Shown piece by piece: positions 30,223 through 40,114 of a stretch of DNA of 60,819 bases. Under the pieces are notes generated by a model. The model saw only the letters and a program-made list of their open reading frames with translations. It did no database searches and was not told the origin of the DNA. Each line of letters begins with the position of its first letter. The stretch's first letter is position 1. A program made the position numbers and the translations under genes. Source of the DNA: Gammaproteobacteria bacterium (GTDB lineage: Bacteria > Pseudomonadota > Gammaproteobacteria > Steroidobacterales > GCA-2729495); assembly GCA_023383705.1 (NCBI GenBank), contig JAHDYM010000007.1, positions 1 through 60,819 on the forward strand. Direction: 5' to 3'.

Positions 30223-31332
30223 TCAGGCAGCCGATCTGGTGTCCAGGATGACACCACCGCCAAGGCATTCATCCCCGGCATAGAAGACCGCGTACTGCCC
30301 CGGCGTTGCTGCGCGCTGGGGGACTGGAAACTGCAGCTGCAGGACGCCTTCCCGGGTGTCCCGGGCCAGCTCGCAAGCGACCAGCGCCTGCCGGTGTCGC
30401 AGCCGGACATGGAGCCGCACCCGGCCCATTGCCTGGAGGTCACCGGGCTCACCGTTGATCCAGTGCAATTCACCTATGGCCAGTCCACTGCTCAGCAGGG
30501 CCGGATGATCGTGGCCCTGCACCACGATCAGCGCATTCCGCTCCTGATCGCGGGCGGCAACAAACCAGGCCGCCTGCTCCCTGTTTGCCTGCCCGCCGAT
30601 ATTCAGCCCGTGACGCTGGCCGATGGTGTAATAGGGGAGACCTGAATGTTCACCGACCGTCTGCCCCTCGAGCGTCAGGATTGGCCCTGGTTCCGCCACG
30701 AGGTACTGCGCCAGGAAATCCCTGAACGGCCGCTCGCCGATGAAACAGATACCGGTGCTGTCGGCCTTGGCGTGATTGGCAAGGCCGTATTCCCGGGCCA
30801 GTGCCCGCACTGCGCTTTTCCGCAGCTCGCCGAGCGGAAAGAGTGTGCGGGCCAGCGCCTCGCTCCGCACCGAATGCAGGAAGTAGGTCTGGTCCTTGTC
30901 GGCATCGGCGGCCTTGTACAGGTAGCCCCTGTCGCCCCGGTGGACAACGCGCGCATAGTGGCCGGTGGCGATGTATTCGGCACCCAGGCGCTCTGCATGA
31001 TGCAGGAAGGCACCGAACTTGATGTGCCGGTTGCAGGCCACATCGGGATTGGGCGTCCGCCCGGCCCGGTATTCAGCCAGGAAACCGGCAAATACCTGCT
31101 CCCGGTATTCCCGCGCAAAATTCACGTGGTGCAGCGGGATGCCGAGATCGGCCGCAACCTGCCGTGCATCGGCAAAATCGGACGCCGCGGTGCAATGCTC
31201 GTCGGCGTCATCCCAGTTCGTCATATGCAGCGCCTCGACAGCGTGTCCGGCGCGCAGCAGACACAGTGCCGCCACGGCAGAATCGACACCACCGGACAGC
31301 GCAACGACAACGGGTTTCTTCACCGCAGGCAT
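30223..31332 (-). CDS. mnmA: tRNA-specific 2-thiouridylase
   Basis: The 369-residue enzyme thiolates U34 of tRNA(Lys, Glu, Gln). The PP-loop SGGVDS starts at residue 13. The catalytic cysteines are Cys100 (NPDVACNRHIKF) and Cys196 (GICFIGER). The C-terminal beta-barrel is present. It is 40 bases downstream of the Nudix gene on the same strand, the arrangement known from nudJ-mnmA in enterobacteria. Confidence 0.95.
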   Translation of the reverse strand: MPAVKKPVVVALSGGVDSAVAALCLLRAGHAVEALHMTNWDDADEHCTAASDFADARQVAADLGIPLHHVNFAREYREQVFAGFLAEYRAGRTPNPDVACNRHIKFGAFLHHAERLGAEYIATGHYARVVHRGDRGYLYKAADADKDQTYFLHSVRSEALARTLFPLGELRKSAVRALAREYGLANHAKADSTGICFIGERPFRDFLAQYLVAEPGPILTLEGQTVGEHSGLPYYTIGQRHGLNIGGQANREQAAWFVAARDQERNALIVVQGHDHPALLSSGLAIGELHWINGEPGDLQAMGRVRLHVRLRHRQALVACELARDTREGVLQLQFPVPQRAATPGQYAVFYAGDECLGGGVILDTRSAA

Positions 31333-31371
31333 ACGGTGAAAGTCTAGCAGGGCATACCGGCCGGCACCGGC

Positions 31372-31872
31372 TCAGGCGATGAGTGCAGCGCGCTTCAGCA
31401 GTTGTGCGGGTTCGATCTCGCGGATCAGGTCAGCGGGCAGGCGGATGCCAGCCAGATAGTCATCCACCGCACGCAGCACCATCGGGCTGCGCAGCTGGTG
31501 CGTCCGGGCCAGCAGTTCATCGCGGCTGAGCCAGAGCACGCGCTCGACACCGGTATCCAGCTTGCGATGCTCGTCATGCTGGTCGCAGGTGCCGGCGAAG
31601 GCCACGCGGAGGAAAGTCCGCTGGCCGGGACCCCGGCTCCACAGGTATACACCGACCATCGACCCGGGCAGGAAGGTCCATGCGGTTTCTTCAAGCGTTT
31701 CACGGCACACCGCCTGGAGCAGTGTCTCGCCCGGTTCGACGTGACCGGCAGGCTGGTTGATCTGCAGGCGCCCGCGGATGCGCTCTTCGACGAACATGAA
31801 ACGGCCGTCCCGTTCGATGACGGCCGCCACGGTCAGTTCGGGCCTGACAACAGTCCCTTGCGTATTCGGCAT
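31372..31872 (-). CDS. nudJ: Nudix hydrolase (NudJ-like)
   Basis: The 166-residue protein has a complete Nudix box at about residues 41-63: Gly-x5-Glu, then the CRETLEET core with the metal-binding glutamates. NudJ relatives hydrolyse thiamin pyrophosphate and nucleoside di- and triphosphates. Its position directly upstream of mnmA supports the NudJ assignment. No signal or membrane segment is visible. Confidence 0.85.
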   Translation of the reverse strand: MPNTQGTVVRPELTVAAVIERDGRFMFVEERIRGRLQINQPAGHVEPGETLLQAVCRETLEETAWTFLPGSMVGVYLWSRGPGQRTFLRVAFAGTCDQHDEHRKLDTGVERVLWLSRDELLARTHQLRSPMVLRAVDDYLAGIRLPADLIREIEPAQLLKRAALIA

Positions 31873-31930
31873 CCTGTAATCCCCCCGGCTGGCATGTCGC
31901 TTTCTTGTCGTCTGTTTATATGTTTGCCGT

Positions 31931-32428
31931 CTAGACCCGCAACTGGCGCAGCTCCCTGGATGTCTCCGATGCCGCCCATATCTCCTCGAAGAGCGTCAGA
32001 TAGCGGCGCGCGACTGCGGGTTCGTAGGTATCTGCAATACCTTCCCAGCGCCGGTTATTGACCCGATAGAGCAGGGCAATGTCATCGGCCAGCAGGAACG
32101 CCTCGCGATGATCCGCATAATCATCATGCAGGTTGCGGAATTCGATGTAGGTATCGAGCCGCCGCCCGAGACCAACCAGCCGGTTGCCGTTGCGCACCGT
32201 GCGCGTTGGCTCGGAAATCAGCACCCGGACCCTGGCACAGCGCTTGGCAAGCACCAGGCGCTTGACGATCCCCAGGAACTTCTCGTGATCGTAGAGCCCC
32301 GGCTCGAGGTCAGGAGTCAGGATCGACAGGCCACGTTGCGCAACTGCAGCGACTTCGACTGCCGCCGCCCGGGTATCCTCGAAGGTGGTGAGAATCCGGC
32401 GCTGCCCCCGTATCTTTTCTGCATTCAT
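31931..32428 (-). CDS. Uncharacterised protein between purB and nudJ
   Basis: I do not know the function of this 165-residue protein. It starts MNAEKIRGQR, is soluble, and contains a segment VRVLISEPTRTVRNGNRLVGLGRRL followed by an aromatic-rich HDDYADHREAFLLAD. The overall arrangement recalls the phospholipase D-like or DUF7931 group, without a visible HxK catalytic pair. I chose 32428 because the longer frame to 32542 runs into purB and adds residues of low complexity. It is transcribed in the purB direction, 70 bases after purB. Confidence 0.6.
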   Translation of the reverse strand: MNAEKIRGQRRILTTFEDTRAAAVEVAAVAQRGLSILTPDLEPGLYDHEKFLGIVKRLVLAKRCARVRVLISEPTRTVRNGNRLVGLGRRLDTYIEFRNLHDDYADHREAFLLADDIALLYRVNNRRWEGIADTYEPAVARRYLTLFEEIWAASETSRELRQLRV

Positions 32429-32498
32429 GACGGCATTGTAGATACGCGATCGGGCACGAAGTGCCAAATGCGTCACAGTTGAGCCGGGAAGCCTGGAA

Positions 32499-33881
32499 TC
32501 AGGGCTCGCTGTCAGCTGCCTGGCGGGCCAGCCGGGCTGCATCGCCGGTATAGGCGGCCGGGCTCAGGGCGAGGAGGCGGCTGCGCTCGCTGGCGGGCAG
32601 GTCAACCGACTGCAGAAAGCGCTGCAGATCATCCCGGGAGATGCTCGAGCCACGGGTCAGTGCCTTCAGTTGTTCGTAGGCGTCGGCGTGGCCAAAACGA
32701 CGCATCACCGTCTGGATGGCCTCGCCGAGTATCTGCCAGCTGTCGTCCAGCTCTGCCTGCATGCTGGCTGCATCGGGCTCGAGCTTGCGCAGCCCGACGA
32801 GCAGGGAATCGATGGCCAGCAGGGAATGTCCTGCGGCTACTCCCACGTTGCGCAACACCGTCGAATCGCTCAGGTCACGCTGCCAGCGCGATACCGGCAG
32901 CTTTTCACTGAAGTGCTTCAGCAGCGCATTGGCGATGCCGAGGTTGCCTTCGGCGTTTTCGAAATCGATCGGATTGACCTTGTGCGGCATCGTCGACGAA
33001 CCGACCTCGGTATCGATGCGCCGCTGCCGGAAGTGGCCTATCGAGATATAGCCCCAGGCATCACGACACAGGTCGAGCATGATCGTGTTGATGCGCGCGA
33101 GCACATCGCAGTACTCGGCAATCCAGTCATGCGGTTCGATCTGCGTCGTGTACGGGTTCCAGACCAGGCCCAGCGATTCGATGAAGCGACGGGAAATGTC
33201 CGACCAGTCCGCATCCGGATAGGCGGCCAGATGCGCATTGAAGTTGCCCACCGCACCGTTGAGCTTGGCCAGGGGCTCAACCGCACGCAGCTGCCTGAGC
33301 TGCCGCTTCAGGCGCCAGGCGGAATTGGCCAGTTCCTTCCCCATGGTGGTCGGGCTGGCAGGCTGGCCATGGGTGCGCGCCAGCATCGGAAGATCGGCCA
33401 TGTTGCGCGCCATCGTGTCCAGCAGGCTGACGACCTGCCGCAGCCTGGGCAGCAGCACATCGTCGCGGCCGTGGCGCAGCATCAGCGCGTAGGCGATGTT
33501 GTTGATGTCCTCGGATGTGCAGGCGAAGTGCAGGAAAGGCCTGATCTTGCCGAGCTCGGCGTCTTCTCCCAGGCATTCGCCGATGAAGTATTCGACCGCC
33601 TTGACGTCATGATTGGTGCGGCGCTCGATTTCCTTGACGCGTCGCGCGTCCTTGGGGGTGAAACCGGCGGCGATTCGATCCAGTACCTGGCTCGCGACTG
33701 GCGACAGCGGACCAAAGCCCGGCACAGCGCTTTCAGCGGCCAGAAACTGCACCCAGCGCACTTCCGTCAGGACGCGGAAACGGATCAGGCCGTACTCGCT
33801 GAAGATTTCCCGGAGGGAATCAGTCCTGGCGGAGTAACGGCCGTCGAGCGGCGAGAGGGCGGTGAGCGGGTCGCGATCCAT
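32499..33881 (-). CDS. purB: Adenylosuccinate lyase
   Basis: The 460-residue enzyme catalyses two fumarate-releasing steps in purine synthesis. The fumarase/aspartase signature is SSTMPHKVNPIDFEN, holding the catalytic serine loop. The N-terminus LTALSPLDGRY is that of the gammaproteobacterial PurB group. The window also holds its structural relative fumC, divergently placed 110 bases away. Confidence 0.95.
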   Translation of the reverse strand: MDRDPLTALSPLDGRYSARTDSLREIFSEYGLIRFRVLTEVRWVQFLAAESAVPGFGPLSPVASQVLDRIAAGFTPKDARRVKEIERRTNHDVKAVEYFIGECLGEDAELGKIRPFLHFACTSEDINNIAYALMLRHGRDDVLLPRLRQVVSLLDTMARNMADLPMLARTHGQPASPTTMGKELANSAWRLKRQLRQLRAVEPLAKLNGAVGNFNAHLAAYPDADWSDISRRFIESLGLVWNPYTTQIEPHDWIAEYCDVLARINTIMLDLCRDAWGYISIGHFRQRRIDTEVGSSTMPHKVNPIDFENAEGNLGIANALLKHFSEKLPVSRWQRDLSDSTVLRNVGVAAGHSLLAIDSLLVGLRKLEPDAASMQAELDDSWQILGEAIQTVMRRFGHADAYEQLKALTRGSSISRDDLQRFLQSVDLPASERSRLLALSPAAYTGDAARLARQAADSEP

Positions 33882-33991
33882 GCCAGACTGTGCAAAAAGC
33901 CCCTATAATTCGGCACCGAAATCATACACCAACCGCAACTGGTCCTGCCCGCACTTTATCGGTAGCGACCCCGGGCAGGCAGGAGAGACGA

Positions 33992-35380
33992 GTGACCGAC
34001 GCGAAGTACCGCATTGAGCGTGACAGCATGGGCGAACTGCAGGTTCCGGAACATGCGCTGTGGGGTGCGCAGACGCAACGTGCGGTCGACAACTTCCCGA
34101 TCAGCGGTATCCCGATGCCACGCGGGTTCATCCGCTCCCTCGGCCTCATCAAGTGGGCTGCGGCCGGTGCAAATGCCGAACTCGGCCTGCTCAAGAGCCG
34201 TCGCGCCATGGCCATCCAGGCCGCTGCGCTCGAGGTGGCTGGCGGCAGGCACGATGAGCATTTCCCCATCGATGTCTTCCAGACCGGTTCGGGCACCAGC
34301 TCGAACATGAACGCCAACGAAGTCATCGCGCAACTGGCGACGAAGCGACTCGGTGCGGAGGTCCACCCCAACGATGACGTCAACATGGGCCAGAGCAGCA
34401 ACGATGTGATTCCGACTGCCATCCATGTGAGCGCTGCGCTCGGCGTTGCGGAAGACCTGCTGCCGGCGCTTGCCCATCTGCGCAAGGTGATCGTCCGCAA
34501 GGCGAGGGAAACCGGTCGGGTCGTAAAGACCGGTCGCACGCACCTGATGGATGCGATGCCGGTAACACTCGGGCAGGAACTCGGCGGCTGGGCGCAGCAG
34601 ATCGCCAATGCCGAAGCCCGCATCAGGGATTGCCTGCCGCGGCTGACGCGTATCGCGCAGGGCGGCACGGCAGTCGGCACGGGCATCAACGCCCATCCGA
34701 AATTCGGCAAGAAGGTTGCGGTGCTGCTGAGCGAGCAGACCGGCGTCAGGTTCGATGTCTCGAAGAATACTTTCGAATCGCTTAGCTGCCAGGATACGGC
34801 GGTCGAGCTGTCGGGCCACCTGCGCACCCTGGCCGTCGCACTGCTGAAGATCGCCAACGACCTGCGCTGGATGAACAGTGGCCCGCTGGCCGGCCTCGGC
34901 GAGATCACGCTGCCTGGATTGCAGCCGGGCAGCAGCATCATGCCGGGCAAGGTGAATCCGGTCATTCCGGAAGCGGTGGCCATGGTCTCGGCGCAGGTGA
35001 TCGGCAACGACGCGACCCTGACGATCGCCGGGCAGTCGGGCAACTTCCAGCTCAATGTCATGTTGCCGGTGGTTGCATTCAACCTGCTGCAGAGCCTCGG
35101 CCTGCTCGCGAATGCGAGTCGCGTACTGGCCGACAAGGCCATTGCCGGCTTCAAGGTCAACCATGAAAAGCTGGCCGAGGCCCTGGACCGCAACCCGATC
35201 CTGGTAACGGCCCTGAATCCGGTCATCGGCTACGAGCAGGGCGCTGCCATCGCCAAGAAAGCCTATGCGGAACGGCGTGCCGTGCGTGAAGTCGCTGCAG
35301 AATGCACTGACCTCACGGACCGGGAACTCGATCGCCTGCTCGATGTCAGGGACCTGACCCGCGGCGGCATCAAGACCTGA
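33992..35380 (+). CDS. fumC: Class II fumarate hydratase
   Basis: The 462-residue enzyme is the iron-independent fumarase. The signature GSSIMPGKVNPVIPEA is present near residue 315, along with the TGSGTSSNMN and GRTHLMDAMPVTLGQE blocks. The GTG at 33992 follows AGGAGA by about 6 bases, whereas the longer frame to 33890 has no ribosome site. mazG begins 10 bases after its stop. Confidence 0.93.
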   Translation: MTDAKYRIERDSMGELQVPEHALWGAQTQRAVDNFPISGIPMPRGFIRSLGLIKWAAAGANAELGLLKSRRAMAIQAAALEVAGGRHDEHFPIDVFQTGSGTSSNMNANEVIAQLATKRLGAEVHPNDDVNMGQSSNDVIPTAIHVSAALGVAEDLLPALAHLRKVIVRKARETGRVVKTGRTHLMDAMPVTLGQELGGWAQQIANAEARIRDCLPRLTRIAQGGTAVGTGINAHPKFGKKVAVLLSEQTGVRFDVSKNTFESLSCQDTAVELSGHLRTLAVALLKIANDLRWMNSGPLAGLGEITLPGLQPGSSIMPGKVNPVIPEAVAMVSAQVIGNDATLTIAGQSGNFQLNVMLPVVAFNLLQSLGLLANASRVLADKAIAGFKVNHEKLAEALDRNPILVTALNPVIGYEQGAAIAKKAYAERRAVREVAAECTDLTDRELDRLLDVRDLTRGGIKT

Positions 35381-35390
35381 GCGCCATGCC

Positions 35391-36191
35391 ATGAACCAGC
35401 AGGACAGGCGCTCGATAGACACCCTGCTGGGGATAATGGCCACCTTGCGGGACCCTGAAAAGGGCTGCCCATGGGACCGGGAGCAGGACTTCGGTTCGAT
35501 CGCACCCTACACCATCGAGGAAGCCTACGAGGTTGCCGATGCAATCGACCGGGACGATCTCGGCGAACTCCGCGACGAACTCGGCGACCTGCTCTTCCAG
35601 GTGGTCTTCCACGCACAGATGGCGAGCGAACTCGGTGCCTTCGACTTTGCCGACGTCGTGCAGGCCATCAGCGAGAAGATGCTCCGGCGTCATCCGCATA
35701 TCTTCGGGACGGAGCAGGCGCTGACGGCCGATGACCAGCGCATTGCCTGGGAGAACCTCAAGGCCGATGAGCGTGCGACGGGCAGCGACACTTCGGCCAT
35801 AGCGGGCATCGGCCAGGCGCTGCCGGCGCTCAGCCGGGCCAGCAAACTGGGCAAGCGTGCCGCGCGGGTGGGTTTCGACTGGCCGGATATCGATGGCGTG
35901 ATTGCCAAGATGCGCGAGGAACTCGATGAACTGAAGGTGGCCCGTGGATCCGGCGAGGCTGCGGCAGTCGAGGAGGAGATCGGCGACCTGCTGTTCACGG
36001 CAGCCAATCTCGCCCGGCACCATCGCATCGATCCGGAGCACGCCCTGCGGGCGGCCAATCGCAAGTTTGAACGACGCTTCAGGGCGGTCGAGGCATTGCT
36101 GAACCAGACGGATTCCGGCTGGACGGGCAAGAGTCCGGAGGAACTCGACCAGCTGTGGCAGACGATCAAGGCTGGCGAGCGCAAGGGATGA
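35391..36191 (+). CDS. mazG: Nucleoside triphosphate pyrophosphohydrolase
   Basis: The 266-residue protein has two tandem MazG domains, each with the EEAYE / ELGDLLFQ type metal-binding glutamate motif: TIEEAYEVADAI with ELGDLLFQVVFH in the first, and ELDELK with EEIGDLLFTAANLAR in the second. It hydrolyses NTPs to NMPs and clears non-canonical nucleotides. It is co-transcribed with fumC and overlaps the DAHP synthase gene by ATGA. Confidence 0.93.
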   Translation: MNQQDRRSIDTLLGIMATLRDPEKGCPWDREQDFGSIAPYTIEEAYEVADAIDRDDLGELRDELGDLLFQVVFHAQMASELGAFDFADVVQAISEKMLRRHPHIFGTEQALTADDQRIAWENLKADERATGSDTSAIAGIGQALPALSRASKLGKRAARVGFDWPDIDGVIAKMREELDELKVARGSGEAAAVEEEIGDLLFTAANLARHHRIDPEHALRAANRKFERRFRAVEALLNQTDSGWTGKSPEELDQLWQTIKAGERKG

Positions 36192-37552
36192 GTGAAGCGA
36201 GCCACAGCGCGGCCTGGGCGCCGGACAGCTGGCGATCCTGCACGGTTGCGCAGATACCCGCTTACCGCAATGCCAGTGACAGCAACGCGGTGATGGATGC
36301 CCTGGCCAGGTTGCCACCGCTGGTAACCTCCTGGGAAATCGAGGCGCTGCGCGAGCAGATTGCGCTCGCCCAGAATGGCAAGGCATTCATCCTGCAGGGT
36401 GGCGACTGCGCCGAGACTTTTGCAGACTGCAATTCGGCCGCCATCGTCACCAAGCTGAAGATACTGCTGCAGATGAGCGTTGCCATCATCTCGGGAATCA
36501 AGCTGCCGGTCGTGCGGGTCGGTCGTATCGCTGGCCAATACGCCAAGCCACGTTCGGCGGATACCGAAGTCCGCAATGGCGTGTCCCTGCCGAGCTACCG
36601 GGGCGACATCATCAACCGCAACGCCTACACCGCAGAGGACCGCGAGCCTGATCCGCACCTCATGCTGCGTGCCTATGAGCGCTCGGCGCTCACGCTCAAT
36701 TTCATCCGCGCGCTGATCGATGGCGGATTCGCCGACCTGCACCACCCGGAAAACTGGGACCTGGACTGGGTCAGGCATTCCCCGCTGGCTGATGAATACC
36801 GCCGTATGGTGCAGACGGTTGCGGATGGGCTGGATTTTTTCGAGAGCCTCACCGGCAAGTCCATCGACCAGGCGCGACGGGTGGATTTCTACACGGCGCA
36901 CGAAGGGCTGCATCTGCCCTACGAGCAGGCCCAGACACGATTCCTGGCGCATCGGCAGAAGTGGTACGACCTGACCACGCACTTCCCGTGGATCGGTGCG
37001 CGCACCAGCCAGCCGGGCAGTGCGCACATCGAGTTTTTCCGCGGCATCGCCAATCCGGTCGGCATCAAGCTCGGCGTCGACATGAACCCGGACTGGCTCC
37101 GGAGCATCTTGCGCAGCCTCAATCCCGCCAATGAGCCCGGCCGGCTGACGCTGATTCATCGCCTGGGCGCCTCGCGCATCCGGAGCCTGCTGCCACCGCT
37201 GATCGAGACGGTGCAAAAGGCGGGCGTTCGGGTGTTGTGGGTCTGTGACCCCATGCATGGCAACACCGAGACCGCCAGCAACGGCATGAAGACCCGGCGC
37301 TTCGACAATATCCTCGATGAACTTGCCGGCGCTTTCGAGGTGCACCGGGACTGTGGCACCTGGCTCGGCGGCGTCCACCTGGAACTCACCGGCGAGCATG
37401 TGACTGAGTGCACCGGTGGTGCGCGCGGCCTGACCGATGCGGACCTGCACCGGGACTACCGCAGCCAGGTCGATCCACGGCTCAACTATGAGCAGGCGAT
37501 GGAGGTGGCCATGCGCATCGCCGGCCACGGCCGCCAGCGAGCGCGACGCTGA
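36188..37552 (+). CDS. aroF: 3-deoxy-7-phosphoheptulonate synthase, class II
   Basis: The 454-residue protein is a plant-type (class II) DAHP synthase, the entry enzyme of aromatic amino acid synthesis. Visible motifs are LQGGDCAETF with the metal-ligand Cys, VVRVGRIAGQYAKPRS and VLWVCDPMHGNTE. The start overlaps the mazG stop by four bases, with the ATG at 36188. Class II enzymes are normally inhibited by tryptophan or other aromatics; regulation is not visible here. The adjacent genes are nucleotide clean-up and DNA repair, not aromatic genes. Confidence 0.92.
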   Translation: MSEASHSAAWAPDSWRSCTVAQIPAYRNASDSNAVMDALARLPPLVTSWEIEALREQIALAQNGKAFILQGGDCAETFADCNSAAIVTKLKILLQMSVAIISGIKLPVVRVGRIAGQYAKPRSADTEVRNGVSLPSYRGDIINRNAYTAEDREPDPHLMLRAYERSALTLNFIRALIDGGFADLHHPENWDLDWVRHSPLADEYRRMVQTVADGLDFFESLTGKSIDQARRVDFYTAHEGLHLPYEQAQTRFLAHRQKWYDLTTHFPWIGARTSQPGSAHIEFFRGIANPVGIKLGVDMNPDWLRSILRSLNPANEPGRLTLIHRLGASRIRSLLPPLIETVQKAGVRVLWVCDPMHGNTETASNGMKTRRFDNILDELAGAFEVHRDCGTWLGGVHLELTGEHVTECTGGARGLTDADLHRDYRSQVDPRLNYEQAMEVAMRIAGHGRQRARR

Positions 37553-37569
37553 GTCGCAAGCCGACAGCC

Positions 37570-39411
37570 ATGGCGGCAGAACCGGCCAATCCGCCGTTTG
37601 ACAGCAGCGCCTTCCTGGCCTCACTGACCCATCGTCCGGGCGTCTACCGGATGCTGTCTGCGGATGAGACGGTACTGTATGTCGGCAAGGCCAAGGACCT
37701 GCGCAAGCGGGTATCCAGCTACTTCGGCAGCAAGGCGCATCTGCCAAAGACCCAGGCGCTGATGGCCCAGACCAGCCGGGTTGAAGTGACCGTTACCGGC
37801 ACTGAACACGAAGCCCTGCTGCTCGAACACAACCTCATCAAGGAGCACCGGCCCCGCTTCAACGTCATCCTGCGTGACGACAAGAGCTACCCGTGGATCC
37901 ATGTCTCGACGGACCAGGAATTTCCACGCTTTGAATTGTACCGGGGAGGACGTCGCGGCCCGGGACGCTTCCTCGGTCCATGGCCTTCGGCGAACACCGT
38001 GCGGGAAAGCCTCATCCAGCTGCAGAAGCTGTTCCGGGTCCGCCAGTGCAGTGAAGCCTTTTTCGCCAACCGCACGCGGCCCTGCCTGCAATACCAGATC
38101 CGGCGCTGCACGGCGCCCTGCACGGGCCAGATCAGTGCGGCGGACTACCAGCGGGATGTTGCGGATGCGCTGCTGTTCCTCGAGGGGCGCAACGACAGTG
38201 TGCTGGCAAGTCTCGCGACGCGCATGGAGCAGGCGGCGGCCATGCTCGACTATGAGCGTGCGGCCCTGCTGCGCGACCAGATCCAGCTGGTACGGAAAAT
38301 CCAGGCCGAGCAGGTGATCAACGCGCCGGGCATGACCGATGCGGATGTACTCGGCGTGCAGACCGGGCAGGGACAGGCCTGCGTGGCGGTGCTGATGATC
38401 CGCGGCAGCCGGGTGCTCGGCAGTCGCAGCTGGTTTCCGCGCATCGCACCAGGCACCGAGGCCGGGGAGGTGCTTTCTGCCTTCGTTGCCCAGCACTATT
38501 TTCATGCCTCGCCGCCAGCGGAAATCCTCGTGCCCGTGCCGCTGGCCGACCGCGCCGTCCTGCAGTCGGCGCTGGAATCCCGGAGTGGCAAGCGCTGCAG
38601 GATCCGTGACCGGGTACGCGGCACACGCAGCCGCTGGCTGGAAATGGCAGCAGACAACGCGGCACAGGGACTGAGTACACGGCTGGCGAGCACCGCAACC
38701 CTGCGCGGCCAGTTCGAACAACTGACCGAAGCACTGATGCTGGATGAAGTGCCGGAACGGATTGAATGTTTCGACATCAGCCATACCGCGGGGGAGGAAA
38801 CCGTCGCCGCCTGCGTGGTGTTCGGAACCGAGGGACCGCTCAAGTCCGACTACCGGCGCTTCAATATCCGGGGCATCGAGCCCGGTGACGACTATGCCGC
38901 GATTGCCCAGGCCGTGGAGCGTCGCTACACGCGGTTGCGACATGAAGAGGCCGCAGTCCCCGGGCTGATCCTGATCGACGGGGGCGCAGGCCAGACCGAC
39001 CGGGCCGCAAAAGTACTGGAAGAACTGCAGCTCAGCCATGTGCCCCTGCTGGGGGTGGCGAAGGGCCCGGAGCGGCGGGCCGGCGAGGAAAAGCTGGTCC
39101 TGCCGAATGGCAGGGGACTCGTTCGCCTGGCCGCCAGTTCACCCGCGCTGCACCTGATCCAGCAGATACGCGATGAGGCACACCGCTTTGCGATAACCGG
39201 ACACCGGCAACGCCGTGCGCGGCTCCGGCGGAGTTCCAGCCTGGAGGCCATCCCCGGCCTGGGACCACAGCGCCGTCGCGCGCTCCTGCGCGAGTTCGGC
39301 GGGCTGCAGGGGATCTTGCAGGCCGGGGTCGGTGACCTGGCCAGGGTGCAGGGCATCAGCCGGACCCTCGCCCAGCGCATCTACGATCACCTGCATGGTG
39401 GCACGCCCTGA
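37570..39411 (+). CDS. uvrC: Excinuclease ABC subunit C
   Basis: The 613-residue protein makes both cuts in nucleotide excision repair. Visible parts are the GIY-YIG endonuclease (GVYRMLSADETVLYVGKAKDLRKRV), a UVR motif near residue 210, the UvrC-specific RNase H-like domain (ECFDISHTAGE and LILIDGGAGQ with catalytic acids) and two C-terminal helix-hairpin-helices. It is followed by pgsA after about 90 bases, the widespread gammaproteobacterial order. Confidence 0.95.
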   Translation: MAAEPANPPFDSSAFLASLTHRPGVYRMLSADETVLYVGKAKDLRKRVSSYFGSKAHLPKTQALMAQTSRVEVTVTGTEHEALLLEHNLIKEHRPRFNVILRDDKSYPWIHVSTDQEFPRFELYRGGRRGPGRFLGPWPSANTVRESLIQLQKLFRVRQCSEAFFANRTRPCLQYQIRRCTAPCTGQISAADYQRDVADALLFLEGRNDSVLASLATRMEQAAAMLDYERAALLRDQIQLVRKIQAEQVINAPGMTDADVLGVQTGQGQACVAVLMIRGSRVLGSRSWFPRIAPGTEAGEVLSAFVAQHYFHASPPAEILVPVPLADRAVLQSALESRSGKRCRIRDRVRGTRSRWLEMAADNAAQGLSTRLASTATLRGQFEQLTEALMLDEVPERIECFDISHTAGEETVAACVVFGTEGPLKSDYRRFNIRGIEPGDDYAAIAQAVERRYTRLRHEEAAVPGLILIDGGAGQTDRAAKVLEELQLSHVPLLGVAKGPERRAGEEKLVLPNGRGLVRLAASSPALHLIQQIRDEAHRFAITGHRQRRARLRRSSSLEAIPGLGPQRRRALLREFGGLQGILQAGVGDLARVQGISRTLAQRIYDHLHGGTP

Positions 39412-39499
39412 GCACAGGGTTTATTTCGCGGCCGGTTGCGGTCCAGGTATCAGCCACGCGTTAGAATGCCGCCAGATTTTCCGTTCCACCGATCCGGCG

Positions 39500-40075
39500 A
39501 TGTATCCACAGTTCAACATAGCAACATCCCTGACCTGGTTCCGGATCGCGGCGATCCCACTGGTCGTACTCGTGTTCTACAGCCCGGTTTCCTGGGCCCG
39601 GCCAGCTGCCGCCGTGGTGTTCCTGCTTGCGGCGATCACCGACTGGCTGGATGGCTATATTGCGCGCCGGCTCCAGCAAACCTCGGCCTTTGGCGCCTTT
39701 CTCGATCCCGTGGCCGACAAGATGATCGTGGCCACCGCGCTGATATTGCTGGTGCAGTCCGACACGCGAAATATCGTGGCAATACTTGCAGCGATCATCA
39801 TCGGCCGCGAAATTGCCGTATCTGCACTGCGCGAGTGGATGTCGGAACTCGGCACGCGGCATCGGGTGGCCGTGTCGGGCTATGGCAAGCTCAAGACCAT
39901 CACCCAGATGACCGGCCTGTCCTGCATGATCTTCCATGAACCATTGCTGGGCCTGCCGGTCTACCAGATCGGGGTAGCCTGCCTGGTGCTGGCGGCGGGC
40001 CTGACCATCTGGTCGATGGTCGGCTATATCCGCGCAGCCTGGCCCTCGGAAGAGAAACATGACGAGGTTTCTTGA
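39500..40075 (+). CDS. pgsA: CDP-diacylglycerol-glycerol-3-phosphate 3-phosphatidyltransferase
   Basis: The 191-residue integral membrane protein makes phosphatidylglycerol phosphate, the first step toward acidic phospholipids. The CDP-alcohol phosphotransferase signature is DWLDGYIARR followed by GAFLDPVADK (DGxxAR-x8-GxxxDxxxD). Several hydrophobic helices are evident. The start at 39500 gives MYPQFN, close to the family start. tRNA-Gly lies 39 bases downstream. Confidence 0.93.
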   Translation: MYPQFNIATSLTWFRIAAIPLVVLVFYSPVSWARPAAAVVFLLAAITDWLDGYIARRLQQTSAFGAFLDPVADKMIVATALILLVQSDTRNIVAILAAIIIGREIAVSALREWMSELGTRHRVAVSGYGKLKTITQMTGLSCMIFHEPLLGLPVYQIGVACLVLAAGLTIWSMVGYIRAAWPSEEKHDEVS

Positions 40076-40114
40076 CTCTGGATGGTTCGCCGATACCATA
40101 TGCAGTCCTTGCGG

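Noticed and set aside
33922-35443. Long minus-strand frames (434 and 495 codons) opposite fumC
   Set aside because: They mirror the fumC reading frame on the opposite strand, have no family motifs, and fumC is unambiguous.
35690-37747. 685-codon minus-strand frame over mazG and DAHP synthase
   Set aside because: It is the shadow of two well-defined plus-strand genes; its composition is Arg/Ser/Pro-rich without recognisable domains.
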